A stretch of 64,000 nt of DNA from Parvivirga hydrogeniphila. Lineage in GTDB: Bacteria > Actinomycetota > Coriobacteriia > Anaerosomatales > Anaerosomataceae. The translations under genes and the position numbers were made by a program. The notes below the pieces were generated by a model that made no database searches, was not told the origin of the DNA, and was given only the letters and a program-made list of their open reading frames with translations. The stretch spans positions 492,662 to 556,661 of the forward strand of contig NZ_JAMCCO010000001.1 of NCBI RefSeq assembly GCF_023371205.1, read 5' to 3'. Position 1 is the first letter of the stretch. Each line of letters begins with the position of its first letter. This document shows, in pieces, positions 35,363 through 44,153 of the stretch.

Positions 35363-36816
35363 GCGAGCGCACCCGCTTCGCTCCCGCACCCACGGGCCCG
35401 CTGCACGTCGGAGGCGCGCGGACGGCGCTGTTCAGCTGGCTCGTCGCTCGCGCGAGCGGCGGCCGGTTCGTCCTGCGGCTCGAGGACACCGACCCCGCGC
35501 GCGTCGTCCCCGGAGCCGACGCGGCGCTGATCGCGGACCTGCGCTGGCTCGGGCTGGACTGGGACGAGGGTCCTGACGTCGGAGGGCCGCACGCCCCGTA
35601 CCGGCAGTCGGAGCGAGCGAGCGAGCACGAGGCCGTGTGGAGACGCCTGCGTGAGGCCGGGCTGGTGTATCCGTGCTACTGCACGCCCGAGGAGCTCGAA
35701 GCCGCGCGAGAAGCTGAGCGGGCGCAGGGCCGTGCCCCGCGCTATCCGGGCACGTGCAGGAACCTGACCGCTGCCGACCGAGCGCGCTTCGAGGCCGAAG
35801 GCAGACGCCCTGCGTGGCGATTCGCCGTCAGGCCGGGCGAGCGGGTCGTGTTCGACGACGCGGTGCACGGCTCGATGGAGTTCTCGACGGACGGCATCGC
35901 CGACTTCGTCATCGTGCGCTCTGATGGGCGCCCCACCTACGACTTGGCGTGCGTCGCGGACGACACCGCCATGGGCATCACGTTCGTCGTGCGAGGAGAC
36001 GACCACCTCGCCAACACCGCTCGCCAGATCCTGCTCTTGGACGCGCTCGGTGCCCCGCGGCCGCGGTACGCGCACCTGCCGCTCGTGACGGCTCCAGGCG
36101 GCGAGCCGCTGTCGAAATCGAAGGGCGGCGCCGCTATCGGCGAGCTTCGCACGGCAGGATACGTGCCGTCTGCGGTGGTGGAGTACGTCGCCTCGCTCGG
36201 GTGGAAGGTCCCCGACGGCCTTCAGGTCCGCGGGCCGCACGACCTCTTGCGCGCGTTCCGGATCGAGGCGGTCTCGCCGTCGCCGTCAACGCACGATCCC
36301 GAGCGGCTGCGCGCGCTGAACGCGAAGCACCTGCGGCGTCTCGATGACGCTGCGTTTTTCGCATTCGCCTCGTCGTTCCTGGGACCTGTGCCCGAGGGCG
36401 TCGATCGCGAGGCGCTGCTTGCCGCGGTCCGCGAGGAGGCGGAGACCGGCGCGGACATCACTCGGCTCGCTGATCGCATCGTCGTGCGGCCACAGCGGCT
36501 TGTGGCGCTCAAAGACCCCGTTCTCGAATCGGCGCTCGGCGCGCTCGAGCGCTCGGGCGAGCCGTGGGACCCCGACGATGCGGTCGCTCGCATGAAGGCC
36601 GAGCTCAAACACCGTGGCGTGCCGGTCAAAGATGGGCTGCACGCGCTCCGCGCCGCCCTCATCGGCACGCCCGACGGGCCTCCGGTCGCGTTGCTGCTCA
36701 AGGCGCTCGGCCCGAGCGAGGCGGAAGCCCGCATCCGGCGTGCTGCGTTGACGCGACCTGGCTCGTCCGGCGATAGTGGTGTGCCGCAGGACTCCGCCGG
36801 CCAGATGGAAGCGTGA
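35359..36816 (+). CDS. gltX: Glutamyl-tRNA synthetase
   Basis: 485 residues. Class I signature APAPTGPLHVGGARTALF at the start; CYC and C in the YPCYCTPEEL ... YPGTC region are typical zinc-site cysteines; the second signature is LSKSKGG in place of the usual LSKRHG. It charges tRNA-Glu and, where GatCAB exists, tRNA-Gln. The 120-residue anticodon-binding region is present. It overlaps ispF and is 3 bases from cysE. Confidence 0.95.
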   Translation: MSERTRFAPAPTGPLHVGGARTALFSWLVARASGGRFVLRLEDTDPARVVPGADAALIADLRWLGLDWDEGPDVGGPHAPYRQSERASEHEAVWRRLREAGLVYPCYCTPEELEAAREAERAQGRAPRYPGTCRNLTAADRARFEAEGRRPAWRFAVRPGERVVFDDAVHGSMEFSTDGIADFVIVRSDGRPTYDLACVADDTAMGITFVVRGDDHLANTARQILLLDALGAPRPRYAHLPLVTAPGGEPLSKSKGGAAIGELRTAGYVPSAVVEYVASLGWKVPDGLQVRGPHDLLRAFRIEAVSPSPSTHDPERLRALNAKHLRRLDDAAFFAFASSFLGPVPEGVDREALLAAVREEAETGADITRLADRIVVRPQRLVALKDPVLESALGALERSGEPWDPDDAVARMKAELKHRGVPVKDGLHALRAALIGTPDGPPVALLLKALGPSEAEARIRRAALTRPGSSGDSGVPQDSAGQMEA

Positions 36817-36819
36817 ACG

Positions 36820-37518
36820 ATGTTCAAGCGCATGCGACGAGACATCCGGGCGATCAAGGAGCGCGACCCCGCGTGCACGTCCACGCTGTCGGCCCTCACG
36901 AACTACCCGGGTCTGTGGGCGGTCTGGTGGCATCGCGTCACGCACCGGCTCCACAAGGCAGGCTTCGTGTGGTTTGCGCGGCGCATCAGCCAGGTGGTTC
37001 GCCACTACACCGGCATCGAGATCCATCCGGGCGCGACGATCGGCGACGGCTTCTTCATCGATCACGGCATGGGCGTTGTGATCGGCGAGACGACGGTCAT
37101 CGGCAAGGACGTGACCATGTACCAGGGGGTGACGCTGGGCGGCACGGGCAAGGAGCACGGCAAGCGGCACCCCACCATCGGAGACAACGTGGTCATCGGG
37201 GTGGGAGCGACGGTCCTGGGAAACATCACGGTGGGGGACCACTCCAAGATCGGAGCAGGCGCGGTCGTCATCCAAGACGTCCCGCCGAACTGCACCGTGG
37301 TGGGCGTCCCAGGCAGGATCGTCGTGCGAGAAGGCGAGCGCGTGGACGCCATCGACCTCCACCACGAGGACCTTCCGGACCCGGTGGTGGAGATGTTCCG
37401 AACGCTCCAGCGCCGGATCGAGCGGCTGGAGATGCGCCTGGAGCGCGACGAAGGGGTGGCCTCGGAGGCCGGCAAGCCGCCCTTCGAGAACGGGAACGAC
37501 GAGGAAGGGCGTTCGTGA
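36820..37518 (+). CDS. cysE: Serine O-acetyltransferase
   Basis: 232 residues. A short helical N-terminal domain is followed by hexapeptide repeats forming a left-handed beta helix ([20 protein letters not shown] onward), with the catalytic His-Asp pair and the [18 protein letters not shown] loop of the family. It makes O-acetylserine from serine and acetyl-CoA for cysteine synthesis. The last 35 residues are a charged coiled segment. It sits between gltX and cysS and its stop overlaps cysS by one base, as in Bacillus. Confidence 0.96.
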   Translation: MFKRMRRDIRAIKERDPACTSTLSALTNYPGLWAVWWHRVTHRLHKAGFVWFARRISQVVRHYTGIEIHPGATIGDGFFIDHGMGVVIGETTVIGKDVTMYQGVTLGGTGKEHGKRHPTIGDNVVIGVGATVLGNITVGDHSKIGAGAVVIQDVPPNCTVVGVPGRIVVREGERVDAIDLHHEDLPDPVVEMFRTLQRRIERLEMRLERDEGVASEAGKPPFENGNDEEGRS

Positions 37519-39017
37519 TGGCGATTCGGATCTACAACACGATGTCGCGCACCAAAGAGGAGTTCGTTCCGCGCGAGCCGGGCAAAGTCGCGATGTACGT
37601 GTGCGGACCGACCGTCTACAACCACATCCACGTCGGCAACGCCCGCACGTTCCTGTCGTTCGACGTCATCCGCCGGTACCTCGCCTGGCGCGGTTACGAG
37701 GTGACGTTCGTGCAGAACATCACCGACGTGGACGACAAGATCATCAAGCGTGCACAGGAGGAGGGCCGGTCTCCCGCCGAGATCGCGGAGACGTACACCC
37801 TCGCGTTCCGTTCGGCGATGGACGCGCTCGGCGTCCTCCCGCCCACGCGGCAGCCGCTCGCCACGCAGACCATCCCCGACATGATCGCGATGGTCGAGCG
37901 GCTCATCGAGCGCGGGCACGCGTACGTCGTCGACGGCGACGTGTACTTCTCGGTGCGTTCGTTCCCTGGCTACGGCGAGCTTTCCGGCCGCGACATCGAC
38001 GAGCTCGAGGCCGGCGCGCGGGTGGAGGTCGACGAGCGCAAGCAAGACCCGCTCGACTTCGCGCTGTGGAAAGCCGCGAAGCCCGGCGAGCCCCACTGGC
38101 CCAGCCCCTGGGGCGAGGGCCGTCCGGGCTGGCACCTCGAGTGCTCGGTGATGTCCGAGCGCGAGCTCGGCGTGCCGTTCGACATCCACGGAGGCGGCTC
38201 CGACCTCGTGTTCCCGCACCATGAGAACGAGCGCGCGCAGTCCGAGGCAGCGACGGGCAAGCCCTTCGTTCGCTACTGGATGCACGGCGGGATGCTGCAG
38301 ATCGACTCGGAGAAGATGAGCAAGTCGCTCGGCAACTTCCTGCTCCTCAAAGACGTCCTGGCGCAGTATCCGGCCGCTGTCGTCCGCATGCTGATGCTGC
38401 AGACGCACTACCGCAGCCCGCTGGATTTCTCTGGGGCCCGGCTTGATGAGGCGGCCGCTGCGCTGGAGCGCATCACGAACGTCGTGCGCAACCTACAGTG
38501 GGCGAAGGACGGCGCAGGCAGCGGACCGGGCGCGCCGGCAGACGCACGCTCGGCGTTGAACGACGCCGTCCGCGAGGCGCGCGAGCGGTTCGTCGAGGCC
38601 ATGGACGACGACTTCAACACCGCTGGCGCGCTGGCGGCGGTCTTCGAGCTCGGACGCGCCTGCAATGCGTTCCTCGCCGAGCACCAGGCGAAGCTCGGGA
38701 CCGAGGACCGCGGCGTGCTCGAAGAGGCGGCGTCTGCTGTCCGCGAGCTCCTCTCGGTGCTCGGCATCGAGCTCGGCGAGGCCGAGCGCGAAGCGGAGCC
38801 CTCCGCTGACGTCATCGGCATGGCGCGCGACCTGGCCGGGTACGCGGGCACGGACGCCGACGAGGCCCTTCGCGCGCTCCTCGCGGCTCGCGAGGCGGCG
38901 CGGTCCGAACGCAACTGGGAGGCGGCCGACGCCGTCCGCGATGCGCTCGGATCGCTTGGCTACGCGATCGAGGACACCCCGCAGGGGCCGCGCGTGGTGC
39001 GCCGCGGCGGGAGCTGA
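37518..39017 (+). CDS. cysS: Cysteinyl-tRNA synthetase
   Basis: 499 residues. Zinc-site C29 in [18 protein letters not shown] overlaps the HIGH motif (HIHVGN). The KMSKS loop is intact ([11 protein letters not shown]). Other zinc ligands are in LECSVM and [10 protein letters not shown]. The C-terminal DALR helical domain is full length. It charges tRNA-Cys. Coupled to cysE (supply of cysteine precursor) and 2 bases before rlmB. The mrnC gene found here in Bacillus is absent. Confidence 0.97.
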   Translation: MAIRIYNTMSRTKEEFVPREPGKVAMYVCGPTVYNHIHVGNARTFLSFDVIRRYLAWRGYEVTFVQNITDVDDKIIKRAQEEGRSPAEIAETYTLAFRSAMDALGVLPPTRQPLATQTIPDMIAMVERLIERGHAYVVDGDVYFSVRSFPGYGELSGRDIDELEAGARVEVDERKQDPLDFALWKAAKPGEPHWPSPWGEGRPGWHLECSVMSERELGVPFDIHGGGSDLVFPHHENERAQSEAATGKPFVRYWMHGGMLQIDSEKMSKSLGNFLLLKDVLAQYPAAVVRMLMLQTHYRSPLDFSGARLDEAAAALERITNVVRNLQWAKDGAGSGPGAPADARSALNDAVREARERFVEAMDDDFNTAGALAAVFELGRACNAFLAEHQAKLGTEDRGVLEEAASAVRELLSVLGIELGEAEREAEPSADVIGMARDLAGYAGTDADEALRALLAAREAARSERNWEAADAVRDALGSLGYAIEDTPQGPRVVRRGGS

Positions 39018-39019
39018 GC

Positions 39020-39769
39020 GTGAGCGAGCGGGTCGAAGGAAGGCGCGCCGTCCTCGAGGTCGTGCGAGGCGGTCTTGACGTCGAGCGCGTGGAGGTCGCA
39101 CGCGGGGCAGCGCGCGAGCCGGTCGTGGCCGACATCGTGCGCGAGGCGCAGGCGCGGGGCATCCCCGTGGTCGAGGTGCCGCGGGACGCCCTGGACGCAC
39201 AGAGCGAACGCGGTCGCCACCAGGGCATCGCTGCCGTGCTCACGGCGTTCCGGTATACGGCGCTCGCGGATCTGCTGCGAGCCACTGAGGGCAAGGCCGA
39301 GAGCGTGGCGGTCCTCCTCGATCACGTGACCGACCCGGGCAACTTCGGTGCCATCATCAGGTCTGCCGAGTGCGCAGGCGCAGACGCGGTGATCGTCGCC
39401 GAGCGGAGGTCGGCGCCGGTCACTCCCGTCGTGCACAAGGCCGCTGCGGGCGCCCTCGCTCACCTTCCGATCGTGCGGGTCACCAACCTCGTCCGTGCCA
39501 TCGAAGAGCTCAAGCGGGCCGGGTACTGGGTGCTCGGCGCGTCGGAGGCCGCCGTCACCGACCTGTGGCATGCGCCGCTCGAGGGACGGGTCGCGCTCGT
39601 GCTCGGGTCCGAAGGGCGGGGGCTGTCTCGCCTCGTGGAGGAGTCCTGCGACCTGCTCGTCTCGATCCCGATGCTCGGACGGATCGCATCGCTCAACGTG
39701 GCCCAGGCGGCGACGGTGCTGCTCTTCGAGCGCGTGCGACGGAGCGTGTCGGGCCGATGCGACACCTGA
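39020..39769 (+). CDS. rlmB: 23S rRNA (guanosine-2'-O-)-methyltransferase, SpoU family
   Basis: 249 residues from GTG. An N-terminal substrate-binding domain (EGRRAVLEVV ...) is followed by the SPOUT knot: DHVTDPGNFGAIIRSAECAGADAV (motif 1), LVLGSEGRGLSRLVEESCD (motif 2) and SIPMLGRIASLNVAQAATVLLFE (motif 3), which bind SAM. It should methylate the ribose of G2251 in 23S rRNA (E. coli numbering); RlmB versus TrmH-type specificity is judged from context and size. Confidence 0.93.
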   Translation: MSERVEGRRAVLEVVRGGLDVERVEVARGAAREPVVADIVREAQARGIPVVEVPRDALDAQSERGRHQGIAAVLTAFRYTALADLLRATEGKAESVAVLLDHVTDPGNFGAIIRSAECAGADAVIVAERRSAPVTPVVHKAAAGALAHLPIVRVTNLVRAIEELKRAGYWVLGASEAAVTDLWHAPLEGRVALVLGSEGRGLSRLVEESCDLLVSIPMLGRIASLNVAQAATVLLFERVRRSVSGRCDT

Positions 39770-40263
39770 TCATCGACGGCTACAACGTCCTGCGGACGGC
39801 CGCGCGCTACAAGCGCCTGGCACAGCACGACCTCGAATCCGCACGGACCCGCCTCATCGCTGACGCATCGATGATGTCGGACGAAGGGACGCGCGTGACC
39901 GTCGTGTTCGACGCGGGGCGCAACGAGATCTCGAACGGTGTCGCTCGCACGGTCGCGGGGGTGGACGTGGTGTTCTCGCGGACGGGCTCGACCGCAGACG
40001 ATACGATCGAGGCGCTTGCGGCGTGCGCACGCTCAGCAGGGCAGCACGTCGTGGTGGTGACGTCGGATGCAGCCACTCAGCACACGGTGATGGGCGGCAC
40101 CGTCGTCAGGATGTCTGCCCGGGAGTTCGCCGAGGAAGTCGAGCGCGAGCAACGCGATCGGAGCGACAGCAGTGGCGCCGCACAGACCAGCGTCCCTGTC
40201 GAGCGACGGATAGACGCTGAGGTGAGGCGCGTCCTCGACCGGTGGATCGGGCGCGAGCGCTAA
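39757..40263 (+). CDS. yacP: NYN-domain RNase YacP/Rae1-like
   Basis: 168 residues, overlapping rlmB by 13 bases. The NYN (PIN-like) nuclease motifs are clear: LIIDGYNVLR at the start, VVFDAGRN, STADDTIEALA and VVTSDAATQ. The order rlmB-yacP-sigH is the same in Bacillus, where Rae1 cuts mRNA at the ribosome. The C-terminal 40 residues are charged and helical. Confidence 0.92.
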   Translation: MRHLIIDGYNVLRTAARYKRLAQHDLESARTRLIADASMMSDEGTRVTVVFDAGRNEISNGVARTVAGVDVVFSRTGSTADDTIEALAACARSAGQHVVVVTSDAATQHTVMGGTVVRMSAREFAEEVEREQRDRSDSSGAAQTSVPVERRIDAEVRRVLDRWIGRER

Positions 40264-40313
40264 GGTGCGCTAAGCCGAAATCAGCGTCCTTCGGTGCTCC
40301 TGCGAGGAGCGAG

Positions 40314-40345
40314 AACAGGTTCGTTCATATTGCCCCGAACCTGTT
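40314..40345. promoter_or_regulatory. 10-base inverted repeat overlapping the sigH -35 box
   Basis: AACAGGTTCG (40314-40323) and CGAACCTGTT (40336-40345) are perfect arms 12 bases apart. The right arm runs into the TTGACG -35 box, so it is better read as an operator than as a yacP terminator. The regulator is unknown. Confidence 0.55.
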
Positions 40346-40371
40346 GACGCGGCGAATCCGAGTGCTAGATT
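40344..40371 (+). promoter_or_regulatory. Promoter of sigH
   Basis: TTGACG (40344-40349), a 16-base spacer and TAGATT (40366-40371) preceded by TGC, an extended -10. Transcription would start near 40378, leaving an 80-base leader. Confidence 0.7.
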
Positions 40372-40376
40372 CCGAA

Positions 40377-40407
40377 GTGCGCCTTGCGTTGTTTTTCACA
40401 AGCGCAC
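40377..40407 (+). promoter_or_regulatory. Hairpin in the sigH mRNA leader
   Basis: GTGCGC-C-TTG (40377-40386) pairs with CAAGCGCAC (40399-40407) over 9 base pairs with one bulged C, around a T-rich loop. It would form at the very 5' end of the transcript and may affect stability. Confidence 0.4.
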
Positions 40408-40457
40408 ACCTGCAACCCTACCCATACTGGGGGAGTCGTGACGGGAGGGACATCGCC

Positions 40458-41108
40458 TTGCAAAGCGTGCAGAAGCACTCGCGAAGAAGGCTCGGACAGG
40501 CAGTCGACGAGATCCAGCTGATCCAAGCGGCACAGGCAGGTGACGATCAGGCGACCACGGAGGTCCTCAGGCGCTATCGCGGGTTCGTGCGGTGCAAAGC
40601 GCGGTCGTACTTCCTTGCCGGCGCCGACCGGGAGGACGTCATCCAAGAAGGCATGATCGGCCTGTACAAGGCCATCAGGGACTTCGACCCCTCGAAGCAG
40701 TCCAGTTTCCGTTCGTTCGCGGAGCTGTGCGTCACCCGCCAGCTCATCACCGCCATCAAGTCTGCGACGCGCCAGAAGCACGCACCGCTGAACTCCTACG
40801 TCTCGCTTTCGCGGACAGCCGGGGCCGAGGAAGAGGGCGAGCGCGTCTTGGCGGACATCCTCGCTGTCCGAGAGGTGTGCGATCCCGCAGAGATCGTGAT
40901 TGCAGCGTGGGAGGCCGCCGACATCCGCGAAGGTTTCTTGAGCGCGCTGTCGCCGTTCGAGTCGGAAGTGCTGCGGCTGTACGTGAACGGCAAGTCCTAC
41001 CAAGAAGTCGCTGACACGTTGGGACGCCACACCAAGGCGGTCGACAACGCTATCCAGCGCATCAAGCGCAAGGTCGAGCTCCAGGTGCAGCGCTGCCGGG
41101 CGTGCTGA
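40458..41108 (+). CDS. sigH: SigH-type RNA polymerase sigma factor (sigma-30 family)
   Basis: 216 residues from a TTG start, chosen because GGGAGGG stands 8 bases ahead; a GTG at 40467 is in frame but far from any ribosome site. Region 2 is strikingly like Bacillus Spo0H (ARSYFLAGADREDVIQEGMI, GLYKAIRDFDPSKQSSFRSF). Region 4 has the helix-turn-helix YVNGKSYQEVADTLGRHTKA. Bacillus SigH runs entry into stationary phase, competence and sporulation. The position after yacP is the same. What it controls here is unknown. Confidence 0.93.
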   Translation: MQSVQKHSRRRLGQAVDEIQLIQAAQAGDDQATTEVLRRYRGFVRCKARSYFLAGADREDVIQEGMIGLYKAIRDFDPSKQSSFRSFAELCVTRQLITAIKSATRQKHAPLNSYVSLSRTAGAEEEGERVLADILAVREVCDPAEIVIAAWEAADIREGFLSALSPFESEVLRLYVNGKSYQEVADTLGRHTKAVDNAIQRIKRKVELQVQRCRAC

Positions 41109-41146
41109 CCCGTCGCGAGCCTCTGGCGTCGGTGCGAGCGGCCGGG

Positions 41147-41152
41147 TACAAT
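41147..41152 (+). promoter_or_regulatory. -10 box for tRNA-Thr(TGT)
   Basis: TACAAT, 12 bases before the tRNA. The -35 region (TGGCGT near 41124) is weak. Confidence 0.45.
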
Positions 41153-41163
41153 TCTCGGCGCTC

Positions 41164-41238
41164 GCCGGCGTGGCTCAATGGCAGAGCAATCGCCTTGTAA
41201 GCGATAGGTTGTGGGTTCGATTCCCTCCGCCGGCTCCA
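41164..41238 (+). tRNA. tRNA-Thr(TGT)
   Basis: 75 bases with encoded CCA. Acceptor arms GCCGGCG and CGCCGGC pair. The loop between ATCGC and GCGAT has anticodon TGT (41196-41198), reading ACA and other ACN codons. The T arm has GGTTCGATT. Confidence 0.95.
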
Positions 41239-41242
41239 GCGC

Positions 41243-42829
41243 TCACGCGTCCGGGCCGCCCGCAGGCCCGGACGTTTCTGCTCTCCCGGCGTCATACGTG
41301 ACGACCTGGGGAGCCATGCCGTCTTTCCAGAGGACTTCGAGGACCTCGACGGGACGGCCGATGTTCTTCAGCTCGCGTTCGCCATGGGAGTGAAGGGGAG
41401 GAGCGCTGGACAGGGCGCGCGCGACCTCGCCTGACACGAAGATGCGGCCCCCGTCGGCGAGCCCCATGACGCGAGCGGCGAGGTTGAGCGCCGCGCCGAG
41501 GAACGGTCGTCCACCCGCGTCCACCACCACTTCGCCCGAAGCGATGCCGATGCGGACGGCCAGGCTTTCCGGTATCGAGACCTCGCTCCCGAGGCGCGCG
41601 ATCGCGTGCTGCATCTCGATGGCTGCCTGGACGGCCGCGTCGGCCGAGTCGAAGGCGGCCACCAGGCCGTCGCCGCCGGTCGGTTTGCCCTTGCCGCCAT
41701 GGCGCTCGATGACGGGCAGCAAGACGTCGCGATGGCGCTGCACGACCTTCGCGCACTCCACGCTGCCCAGCCGTTCGGTCATCTGCGAGAAGGCCTTGAG
41801 GTCGGTGAGCATGACGACCGCGTTGCGCGTGTGCCTGCTCGCGAGCTCCTCTTCGGCTGATGCTATCAATCGCAGCAGCTCGTCGACGTCCGCCTCCTCG
41901 GCCTTGAGGGAAGAGGCGGCGCGGGCAGGGGCGCTCACAGAGACCGTGACGCGCGGAAAGACCCACTCGGACGCTGCTCCGACGAGCGCGACGACCGCAA
42001 GCGACGGCCCGAGGTCGCGGGCGAGCTCTGAGAGCGGAAGGCCCGCGCCGACGGCGCTCCACAGGCCGCCGACGCCGCCTGCCAAAAGCAGCGTCAAGAG
42101 CAGAAGCCCTGCCAGCGCCCGCAGGCGGTCGGGCGCCGGACGATCCGTGCCGCGAAGCCAGCTTGCCGCCGCTGCCGCAGCGATCCACAGAACGATCTCC
42201 GCCACCAGCAGCCACGCGGGTCCGGAGGTGGTGAGCGCGTGCAGGAAGCGGGCCGGGTCCGCGTGTGCGATCGAGTCTGACAGCCATCCGAACGCGAGCG
42301 GATCGTTCGGGGCGCTGCCGAAAGACACGATCGGCTCGGCGGCACGGGACCCAGTCAGCAGGACGCCCGCTCGAGACGCGCCGAGGACGGCTCCGCCCAG
42401 GACCGCGGCGACTGCGCCGAGACCGGCTCCGGATGTCCCGTCCTTCGATCCGAACAGGTATCCGGCAAGGACGGGCCCGGCCAGCCCCGCTCCGAGAGGC
42501 AGGGTCGCCACGGTGAGGAGGAGCGCGACCGACCCTGCGGACTCTCGCGACGCCAGCGCCTGCGCCACGGCGAATCCAGCAACGGCGAGCACCGCTGCCG
42601 AGACGAAGTCGCTCGCGGCCACCGGCACAGCGACGGCGACGACGCCGAGGAGCAGCGCGACGGCAGGCGTCCACAGCGCCAGCACGAACGCGCCGATGGC
42701 GATGAGCGCAAGGAGCCAGTCGGGATAGAACGCGGTGGACGACAACGTCGCACCGAGGACGCCTGCGATGAACGCGGCGCGAAGCCAGCGCAGCGCCACG
42801 GGATTCGTGCGGGTGGTGCGCGTAGCCAT
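41243..42829 (-). CDS. Membrane-bound class III adenylate/guanylate cyclase
   Basis: 528 residues from an ATG with AAGGAAGGAG ahead. About 290 residues form many membrane helices, then a short coiled linker, then the cyclase domain (about 335-500). Metal-binding D343 (LTDLKAFS) and D387 (GGDGLVAAF), K382, and the transition-state pair N449 and R453 (ALNLAARVM) are present, so it should be active, probably on ATP. It shares the strand and probably the operon with a DUF3307 gene. A stand-alone cyclic-nucleotide-binding protein gene starts about 870 bases away on the other strand. Confidence 0.9.
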   Translation of the reverse strand: MATRTTRTNPVALRWLRAAFIAGVLGATLSSTAFYPDWLLALIAIGAFVLALWTPAVALLLGVVAVAVPVAASDFVSAAVLAVAGFAVAQALASRESAGSVALLLTVATLPLGAGLAGPVLAGYLFGSKDGTSGAGLGAVAAVLGGAVLGASRAGVLLTGSRAAEPIVSFGSAPNDPLAFGWLSDSIAHADPARFLHALTTSGPAWLLVAEIVLWIAAAAAASWLRGTDRPAPDRLRALAGLLLLTLLLAGGVGGLWSAVGAGLPLSELARDLGPSLAVVALVGAASEWVFPRVTVSVSAPARAASSLKAEEADVDELLRLIASAEEELASRHTRNAVVMLTDLKAFSQMTERLGSVECAKVVQRHRDVLLPVIERHGGKGKPTGGDGLVAAFDSADAAVQAAIEMQHAIARLGSEVSIPESLAVRIGIASGEVVVDAGGRPFLGAALNLAARVMGLADGGRIFVSGEVARALSSAPPLHSHGERELKNIGRPVEVLEVLWKDGMAPQVVTYDAGRAETSGPAGGPDA

Positions 42830-42854
42830 GCGTGCTCCTTCCTTGCCAGCCTTG

Positions 42855-43568
42855 CTAGCTCGCGATGGCGACTGCCGCGACGAGCAGCCACACGACCGTG
42901 CACAACGCCGCGCCGACCGCCGTTTCGCTCAAATGGCGTGCCTTTGCGGCCGGCGGGAGCGACAGCGCGAACGCGGCCCGCGGCGCGAATGCGGCATAGC
43001 CGACGACAGGGATCGGGCTCACAGCGGCCACGATCAGTGCGGCCGAGCGTTCGAACATCCCGTAGGCCCGTGCGCCATCGAACGGCAAGAGCGTCCCTTC
43101 GGCGCGGTCGCCGCCTTCATGCACGGAGGCGCGCACCTCGAACGCAAGGATGCTCCCCATAAGCGCAACAGCGACGATGCCGTCGACGAATGCGAGCTGC
43201 ACCATCGACAGCTGCAGGCCCGCGACGCCGGGCGGCACGGCTGCCGGAAGCGCGAGGGAGATGAGGACGAGCGAGATGACGTGCAAGGCCTGGTCGAGGA
43301 CGAACACCACGAGCCCCGACCGCGTCCCATCGCTGCGCGCGGGAACGGAGATGTACTCGATCGCGAGGTGTGCCGCTCCTGCCAGCGCCACGGCGGGCCA
43401 GGCGGACGCGAGCACGTCTGCCAGGACGAGCGCGGTGCACGCGGTCACGACGGCTCCGTGGAGCGCCTGCCCCGGGAACCCTGCGCGCTTCGCCTTCACG
43501 AGCCGGCCGGGCTGGAACGCGAAGTCTCCGAGGAGGTGGCCCAGCATCAGCCGCAGGAACAACGCCAT
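42855..43568 (-). CDS. DUF3307 family membrane protein
   Basis: 237 residues from an ATG with GGAGGG ahead. The N terminus has the family signature LMLGHLLGDFAFQPGRLVKAKR, with His and Asp in the first membrane helix, then LHGAVVTACTAL. Six or seven membrane helices follow, of which the C-terminal ones are not part of the usual DUF3307 length. Function unknown. It is 25 bases upstream of the cyclase gene and probably cotranscribed with it. Confidence 0.82.
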   Translation of the reverse strand: MALFLRLMLGHLLGDFAFQPGRLVKAKRAGFPGQALHGAVVTACTALVLADVLASAWPAVALAGAAHLAIEYISVPARSDGTRSGLVVFVLDQALHVISLVLISLALPAAVPPGVAGLQLSMVQLAFVDGIVAVALMGSILAFEVRASVHEGGDRAEGTLLPFDGARAYGMFERSAALIVAAVSPIPVVGYAAFAPRAAFALSLPPAAKARHLSETAVGAALCTVVWLLVAAVAIAS

Positions 43569-43701
43569 GGACGCCCTCCGAGGTCGGTTCGTGACGTATC
43601 GATTGTGCACCAACGGGCCCTGCTGCGCCACGGGCGCTTCACTATGTCAGCCGGTTGCCCTACGATGGAGCCGGTGTGTCCATCGAAGGCGAGGTGGGGC
43701 G

Positions 43702-44115
43702 ATGTCGAACGAGGAATTCCTGGCACGGGTCCCGATATTCGAGAAGTGCACGCCGGAGGAGATCCGCGCGATAGCAGACGTCGCCCAGGAACACTTCTAC
43801 GAGCCAGGACAGATCATCGTCACACAGGGAACGCCGGGGCAGGCGTTCTACCTCATCCTGGCAGGTCGCGTCTCGATCGAGCGGGACGGCAGGGCCCTCG
43901 GAGCATTCGGGTCAGGCGACTTCTTCGGGGAGATGTCGCTCTTGGACAGCGCGCCACGCTCAGCGACGATACGCGCGATCGAGCAGACCCGCTGTCTGAT
44001 GCTCTCGAGCTGGGACTTCAAAGCGCTCGTCGAGCGCAATCCATCGATCGCGATCAAGCTCCTCGAAGTGCTCAGCCGCCGGCTTCGGGTGGCGGACGAG
44101 CGGCTCACGAGCTGA
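43702..44115 (+). CDS. Stand-alone cyclic-nucleotide-binding domain protein
   Basis: 137 residues from ATG with GAGGTGGGG ahead. The whole protein is one CNB domain. The phosphate-binding cassette reads FGEMSLLDSAPRSATIRA, with the Glu and Arg that hold the ribose and the cyclic phosphate, so it should bind cAMP or cGMP. There is no DNA-binding helix-turn-helix, unlike CRP. A C-terminal helix (KLLEVLSRRLRVADERLT) could contact a partner. Together with the divergent cyclase it suggests a local cyclic-nucleotide module. Confidence 0.9.
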   Translation: MSNEEFLARVPIFEKCTPEEIRAIADVAQEHFYEPGQIIVTQGTPGQAFYLILAGRVSIERDGRALGAFGSGDFFGEMSLLDSAPRSATIRAIEQTRCLMLSSWDFKALVERNPSIAIKLLEVLSRRLRVADERLTS

Positions 44116-44153
44116 CGCTTTCGGAACGAGACGAGCAGGAGGGGGAAGGGCCG

